Source: Roseomonas sp. GC11
Lineage (GTDB): Bacteria; Pseudomonadota; Alphaproteobacteria; Acetobacterales; Acetobacteraceae
Direction: 5' to 3'
Assembly (NCBI RefSeq): GCF_024437745.1
Contig: NZ_JANFNY010000004.1
Span: forward strand, 54,815-118,814
DNA length: 64,000 nt
Positions 61,581 to 64,000 of this stretch are shown in pieces. The notes beneath the pieces are model-generated. The model was not told the origin of the DNA. It made no database searches and worked only from the letters and a program-made list of their open reading frames with translations. How positions within the stretch are numbered: position 1 is the stretch's first letter; every line of letters starts with the position of its first letter. A program made the position numbers and the translations under genes.

Positions 61581-61750
61581 GCGCAAATCCTGTGTGCTGG
61601 TGCGCGCAGGCTAGGCGCCGCCCCACAAACAAACAATACGGACGGTCTTTTTTTAAGGAAACGGAAAGTGACCGCGCGCGGCCGAGTCCCGGCCGGGTGG
61701 GGGAGGGCGTTTGTCGCGCGGGTGTGTGTTGTGGCCTGCGCCGTTCTCAT

Positions 61751-61765
61751 TGAGAGTCATTCTCA
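61751..61765 (+). promoter_or_regulatory. Fur box upstream of the TonB operon
   Basis: TGAGAGTCATTCTCA matches the 7-1-7 Fur pattern TGAnAATnATTnTCA at all but one fixed position. It lies 60 bases before the first gene of the operon, so the operon should be derepressed in low iron. Confidence 0.75.
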
Positions 61766-61824
61766 TTGCAACCATCCCTCAATGGCGGCATAAGCCGGCA
61801 CAGATACAAAAGGGTTCCCGCCAC

Positions 61825-62280
61825 ATGCCGCTCCGCCGGATCCTCCCCGCGCTGGCCGTCCTGGCCACGTTGAGCCTGCCCGGCCTGACCCAGGCCCAGC
61901 AGGCCCCGCAGGCGCAGAAGCCGGCCGAGGCGCGCATCGGGCTGGAGCTGAACCGCCTGGAGCCCCGGCCCGAGGGCTGCCGCGTCTGGATCCTGCTGCG
62001 CAACCCGGGGGAGGAGGCGCTCGACCCGCTGCGGCTCGACCTTCTGGTATTCGGCAAGGAGGGCGTCATCGCCCGCCGGATGGCCCTCGATGTCGGGCCG
62101 CTGCCGGCGCAGAAGACCATGGCGCGCATTTTCGACCTGGCCGGCCAGCCCTGCGAGGGCGTCGGCGCCCTGCTGTTGAACGATCTGCTGGCCTGCGGCC
62201 CCACGCCTGAGGGGCGCGCCGCCTGCCTGCCGCGTCTCGCGCTCGCCTCGCGCGTCGACGGCGTCACCTTCGAGAAGTGA
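61825..62280 (+). CDS. Secreted protein, first gene of the TonB operon
   Basis: The protein has 151 residues. A signal peptide (MPLRRILPALAVLATLSLPGLTQA, shown in part) would be cut near residue 24. The mature part is beta-rich with four Cys residues (about 52, 110, 124, 134) that may form two disulfides. Family not recognised. It is followed after 10 bases by exbB and is controlled by the same Fur box. A periplasmic helper of TonB-dependent uptake is a reasonable guess. Confidence 0.7.
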   Translation: MPLRRILPALAVLATLSLPGLTQAQQAPQAQKPAEARIGLELNRLEPRPEGCRVWILLRNPGEEALDPLRLDLLVFGKEGVIARRMALDVGPLPAQKTMARIFDLAGQPCEGVGALLLNDLLACGPTPEGRAACLPRLALASRVDGVTFEK

Positions 62281-62290
62281 GGAGGTCGCG

Positions 62291-63034
<744 letters not shown>

Positions 63035-63040
63035 GCCCCG

Positions 63041-63493
<453 letters not shown>

Positions 63494-63506
63494 ACGGATT
63501 GTCCTG

Positions 63507-64000
63507 ATGAGCACAGCAGTCAGCCTGCAGCCTGCCAGCCTGCGCGTGCCGCGGGCGCTGGGCTGGGGGGCCTCGGTGGTGCTGCATGGCGGCGCGGCGG
63601 CCTTCCTGGTGCTGGGCCTGCCCCACCAGCCGCCGCCGCCGCCCGTGGTGCCGCTGGAAGTGGCCGCGCCCCCCGCCATCCCCGACACGCCGCAGGAGCA
63701 GCCCGCCCCGGTGAGCGAGGCCGTGCAGGCGGCCGAGCCGCCCCCGATGGCCCAGGCCGCGCCGCCGCCCGAGGCCGTGGCCACCGCCGCCCCGCCCGAG
63801 ATGGTGACGGCCGAGCCGCCGCCGCCCATCGACCAGCCGCCACCCGAGCCGCTGCGCGCGGCCGAGCCGGAATTGCTGCAGAACGCCCCGCCCGAGCCGC
63901 AGCAGGCGGTGGAGCCGGATGTGGTGCCGCTGGAGCAGGCGGATGTTCCCCCGCCGCCGCCCCCGCCGCCGCCCGTGCCGGTGCGCGCCCGCCCGCCGGA
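63507..64000 (+). CDS. tonB: TonB (partial, C-terminus outside window)
   Basis: Open from ATG 63507 to the window edge (164 codons). A short cytoplasmic start, one membrane helix (LGWGASVVLHGGAAAFLVLG) with the His needed to engage ExbB/ExbD, then a Pro/Glu/Ala-rich spacer with PPEP and PPPP repeats typical of TonB's rigid periplasmic arm. The receptor-binding C-terminal domain is not in the window. Confidence 0.9.
   Translation, partial: MSTAVSLQPASLRVPRALGWGASVVLHGGAAAFLVLGLPHQPPPPPVVPLEVAAPPAIPDTPQEQPAPVSEAVQAAEPPPMAQAAPPPEAVATAAPPEMVTAEPPPPIDQPPPEPLRAAEPELLQNAPPEPQQAVEPDVVPLEQADVPPPPPPPPPVPVRARPP

Overview
The window joins three kinds of DNA on one GC-rich chromosome. The host genes (queuosine synthesis, def-fmt-truA, Hsp20 plus DUF1150, a Pqi/MCE operon, TonB-ExbB-ExbD) and the high GC point to an alphaproteobacterium, most likely an acetic-acid-bacterium relative such as Roseomonas. 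That placement is inference from gene content, not a computed phylogeny.

Positions 1 to about 33349 are the right-hand part of a T7-like (Autographiviridae-type) prophage, nearly all on the minus strand. Reading right to left: single-subunit RNA polymerase, small early genes, a gp2.5-like SSB, endonuclease I, amidase/lysozyme, primase-helicase, a cytosine methyltransferase, DNA polymerase, a GIY-YIG nuclease, 5'-3' exonuclease, a nucleotidyltransferase and a polynucleotide-kinase-like gene, then portal, scaffold, capsid, tail tubes, internal virion proteins gp13 to gp16 and the start of a tail fibre/depolymerase running off the left edge. Four near-identical 20-bp elements look like promoters for the phage polymerase, and strong hairpin terminators follow the capsid gene and the amidase cluster. 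The prophage ends in the 3' part of a tRNA-Ser(GCU) gene (33286-33349). Terminase, holin and any integrase must lie left of the window.

Positions 33350-38653 are host: queD-queE, a Nudix hydrolase, def-fmt-truA, an Hsp20 gene and DUF1150. A complete tRNA-Thr(CGU) at 38654-38728 is the target of a second element, 38680-55890, bounded by a perfect 55-bp direct repeat. It carries an AlpA-like regulator, primase/helicase genes, a type I restriction-modification operon in which an ABC-type ATPase and a TOPRIM-like DUF4276 gene sit between hsdS and hsdR, an ABC-F ATPase and a tyrosine integrase. Just outside its right end lies a decayed copy of the left end of a related island.

From 56420 the chromosome is host again: a TetR-pqiA-small protein-pqiB-pqiC-DUF3313 operon on the minus strand (membrane lipid transport type), and a probable Fur-controlled plus-strand operon of a secreted protein, exbB, exbD and the start of tonB.

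The observations most worth a second look are: the ATPase/TOPRIM pair embedded in the restriction operon; phage genes starting at NTGA junctions where N need not be A, including a CTG start needed to keep the catalytic Glu of endonuclease I; a chimeric recombination scar beside the methyltransferase; and the set of phage-polymerase promoters.
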